Source of the DNA: Sphaerochaetaceae bacterium
GTDB taxonomy: Bacteria > Spirochaetota > Spirochaetia > Sphaerochaetales > Sphaerochaetaceae
Assembly (NCBI GenBank): GCA_028532915.1
Contig: JAQQAI010000089.1
Coordinates: 1 to 64,000, forward strand
Direction of reading: 5' to 3'
Length of the DNA: 64,000 nucleotides
Part shown: positions 61,678-64,000 of the stretch, piece by piece
Layout of the letters: the number at the start of each line of letters is the position of its first letter
How positions within the stretch are numbered: position 1 is the first letter of the stretch
Made by a program: the position numbers and the translations under genes
Notes under the pieces: generated by a model
The model's input: the letters and a program-made list of their open reading frames with translations, nothing else
Databases searched by the model: none
What the model was told of the DNA's origin: nothing

Positions 61678-64000
61678 TTGTTTTTAAAAAGTATCGAGAT
61701 GTATGGGTTCAAATCCTTCGCCGATAAGACCAGATTAGAATTTGCTCATGGTACCACAAGCCTGCTGGGGCCTAACGGCTGCGGCAAAAGCAACATCGTC
61801 GATGCGATCAAATGGGTTCTGGGGGAACAGTCAACCAAGACCCTTCGTGCAGGGAAGATGGAGGATGTTATCTTCAACGGTACCGAGAAGCGTTCCGCTA
61901 TGAGTGTCGCTGAAGTGACACTGGTGATCAACAATGAACTTAATCTTCTGCCGACCGAGCATAGTGAAGTTGAAATCAAAAGAAGGTTGTTCCGCAGCGG
62001 CGAGAGCGAATTCTATATCAATCGCCAGCAGGTCAGACTCAAAGATATCAGAGAACTGTTTTTCGATACAGGTGTAGGAAAATCGGCCTATTCGATTCTG
62101 GAGCAGGGGAAGATAGATCAGATCCTCAGTCATAAACCGGAAGACCGCCGTTACATATTCGAAGAAGCCGCGGGAATCACCCGCTTCAAGAAACGAAGCG
62201 AGGAAGCCGGAAGAAAGCTGCAGAGAACCGAAGAGAACATAGACCAGGTAGAGACACTCCTTTCGGAAGTAAAACGACAATACGATTCCAGAAAAGGGCA
62301 GGCAGCGAAGGCTCAGCGCTATAAAGAGCTTGAGAGCGAACTGCTCGATATAGAAGTTAAAGTCCAGCTTTCCGCGGTACGATCATTTGTTCTGCTCAGA
62401 GAGAAAAGGACACAGCAGCTGACAGAAAGTGAACAGAAGTACGAGGATCTCAAAGAGCTGATCACAAAAGAGAGTGATGAGATCAAAGAGATCCAGCAGA
62501 CGATGCATTCCTATAATGAGCAGAAGATGTCCGTGACTCTCGCTTTACAGCGTCTCGAAGAACAGAAGAAGAGCTCCCATGAGCGGATAACACTGCTTAC
62601 CCAGCGTTATCATGATTTCATTCAGAACCGTGATGATGCTGTGAACAGAGGCGAACTGCTCAACGAGCGGCTCGTAGAAGATGAACAGCTTCTGGAGGAC
62701 CAGGAAGATAAAGCCGATTCTCTGAAGGCCTATATCAGTGAATACACCGACGACATCAAACGTATTGCAGATGATATCGTCACTACCGAACAGATGCTCG
62801 TCTCCATCGATAAAGATATCGAAGAGAAGGAAGAAGAAGCTCAAGCTCTGCACACCGATCAGAAAGAGCTTTCCGACCAGATCAGAGAGATTACGGACAC
62901 CATAGTCGAGGAGCTCGAAAACAGTCTGAGAACGAGCGGGTTTTCCAAAGAAGCGAAAGGAGATTCGGAAAAGGAGTTGATCTCAAAGATCGACATGATC
63001 AAAAGGGAGCTTGAAAAAGCTGCACTGCTTAATCCGTTGCGAATGGATGAGGAGCTTGAGACCACCGGTCAGAAAGACCAGCTGGGATCTGTTCTTGACA
63101 GCCTGGAAAGCCTTAAAGATGATATCATGAAGTTTTCGAGCGATTATTTCTCAGTTCTTGAGAATCTTACATCGCCGCAGGGTGCGATCAGCACCAAACG
63201 GACACTCGATAAGAAGATGGATCAGACTCTGAAGGATCTTCAGAACAACAGCGAAAATATCGTACGTCTGAGAAAGGAGAAAGAGGGACTTAATCAGCTG
63301 GCGAAGCAGTACAGAACACGCGAAACTGAACTGAAGGTCCTCCTTAGTGAATATCGTACGTCTCTTGATGCGACTCTCTCGGTCATAGACTCTCTGACCC
63401 GACAGAAAAGTGAACGGGAATTCGCGATTGAAGATGCGCTGAATGATAAGGAAAATGCAGAAGGACGGATGGAAGATACTCAGCAGAAAATCAGGATGAT
63501 CAAAGAGGAGCAGGATCAAATCGATATGGAGAAAGAGGACCTATCGTTGAAGATCAAAGAGATCGAAAATCAAATCAGAGAAATCCAGGAAGAATCAAGC
63601 CAGTCACAGCGGCAGATGCAGCAGCATTATGATGATCTGAACAATACACGAAGCGAGATCGACAAATACCGTGTTTATATCGAGAGTCTTGACAGCCAGA
63701 TTCAGAATGTCTATCACCAGTTCTATGATACCTACGGAAAAAGCCTCAAAGAGTACGAAGACGAGATGGATCTTGAAGATGAGACCGATGCGTCGCTCAG
63801 GGAGCGTCAGACGGCCTTGAAGAACCAGATTCAGCAGATGGGATATATAAATCACATGGCTGCAGTCGAGTTCGAAGAGATTAAGGAGCGCTATGATTTC
63901 CTCACGGCACAGCTCGGTGACCTGCGGCATGCGAAGACTAATCTCGAGAAGGTTTTGACAGAGATAACCGAGCGTTCCGAGGAACTATTTCTCACTTCAT
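61678..64000 (+). CDS. smc: SMC-type chromosome partition protein, 5' part, no hinge seen
   Basis: The frame starts at TTG 61678 (GGAG six bases upstream) and runs off the window after 774 residues. The N-terminal head is clear: FLKSIEMYGFKSFADKT, Walker A GPNGCGKSN, FNGTEKR, and the SMC Q-loop/arm stretch YSILEQGKIDQILSHKPEDRR. Coiled coil follows from about 170. A conserved arm segment close to the C-terminal head of SMC (RERQTALKNQIQQMGYINHMAAVEF ... ERYDFLTAQLGDL) is already present at about 707-750, roughly 280 residues earlier than in Bacillus SMC. No glycine-rich hinge is recognisable between the arms; the turn seems to lie at about 445-500. Confidence 0.9.
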   Translation, partial: MFLKSIEMYGFKSFADKTRLEFAHGTTSLLGPNGCGKSNIVDAIKWVLGEQSTKTLRAGKMEDVIFNGTEKRSAMSVAEVTLVINNELNLLPTEHSEVEIKRRLFRSGESEFYINRQQVRLKDIRELFFDTGVGKSAYSILEQGKIDQILSHKPEDRRYIFEEAAGITRFKKRSEEAGRKLQRTEENIDQVETLLSEVKRQYDSRKGQAAKAQRYKELESELLDIEVKVQLSAVRSFVLLREKRTQQLTESEQKYEDLKELITKESDEIKEIQQTMHSYNEQKMSVTLALQRLEEQKKSSHERITLLTQRYHDFIQNRDDAVNRGELLNERLVEDEQLLEDQEDKADSLKAYISEYTDDIKRIADDIVTTEQMLVSIDKDIEEKEEEAQALHTDQKELSDQIREITDTIVEELENSLRTSGFSKEAKGDSEKELISKIDMIKRELEKAALLNPLRMDEELETTGQKDQLGSVLDSLESLKDDIMKFSSDYFSVLENLTSPQGAISTKRTLDKKMDQTLKDLQNNSENIVRLRKEKEGLNQLAKQYRTRETELKVLLSEYRTSLDATLSVIDSLTRQKSEREFAIEDALNDKENAEGRMEDTQQKIRMIKEEQDQIDMEKEDLSLKIKEIENQIREIQEESSQSQRQMQQHYDDLNNTRSEIDKYRVYIESLDSQIQNVYHQFYDTYGKSLKEYEDEMDLEDETDASLRERQTALKNQIQQMGYINHMAAVEFEEIKERYDFLTAQLGDLRHAKTNLEKVLTEITERSEELFLTS

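Noticed and set aside
1-64000. Mobile elements, CRISPR arrays, prophage or large repeats
   Set aside because: No transposase, array of spaced repeats, integrase other than the Xer pair, or long duplicated stretch was seen on reading; the gene content is core chromosomal.

Overview
The window looks like chromosomal DNA from a free-living spirochaete (Spirochaetota, Spirochaetia). The evidence is a PUR-alpha-fold protein of the Borrelia BpuR type beside rnhB, a division cluster built like that of Treponema, a GH57/DUF4912 polysaccharide module, an FlhF-like GTPase, and a short SMC of the kind I recall as 'p115' in spirochaetes. Coding density is high, base composition is moderate, and no prophage, insertion sequence, CRISPR array or large repeat is visible. 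Species cannot be named from the sequence.

Layout. 1-140: end of an rRNA operon (5S). 199-3761: DegT-like pseudoenzyme, NAD kinase, recN. 3747-8674: two GH57 proteins flanking a DUF4912 protein (intracellular alpha-glucan metabolism). 9063-22735: a long co-directional division/cell-wall run, mraZ-rsmH-ftsL-murF-mraY-ftsW-ftsQ-ftsA-ftsZ, continuing into two Xer recombinases, hslVU and an FlhF-like GTPase. 22744-24682: yeiH-type transporter and divergent LysR regulator. 24683-27491: ftsI divergent from a degenerate LytM/LysM protein. 27498-32860: pyruvate dehydrogenase operon aceE-aceF-lpd (minus strand). 33175-43421: secA, and a tight operon murG-cvpA-holB-histidine kinase-NtrC regulator-dinG. 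43470-48453: groES, a small TPR-like protein, an RpoS-like sigma factor and pyruvate phosphate dikinase. 48493-56634: diguanylate cyclase, tRNA-Thr, tsaD, tRNA-Gln/Glu, YbiT-like ABC-F protein, coaX, two M29 aminopeptidase homologues and tRNA-Gly. 56671-64000: DUF1801 protein, feoAB with its small Cys-rich partner and a DtxR-family repressor, BpuR-like protein, rnhB and the 5' part of smc.

How the parts fit. Division and wall synthesis dominate the first half; ftsI and murG are absent from the division cluster but lie elsewhere in the window, ftsI next to a probable amidase activator. The most striking regulatory signal is a well-formed -24/-12 (sigma-54) promoter directly upstream of the RpoS-like sigma gene, with two matching direct repeats 40 bp apart at enhancer distance. 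A cytosolic PAS histidine kinase and an NtrC-type activator are encoded 3.3 kb upstream, which recalls the Borrelia Hk2-Rrp2-RpoN-RpoS cascade. Other points for a second look are an SMC with no recognisable hinge, an M29 paralogue that has lost its metal ligands, a DegT-fold protein without its PLP lysine, an ABC-F protein with one dead ATP site, MraZ-like operator boxes inside the mraZ promoter, and a palindrome in the feoA leader.
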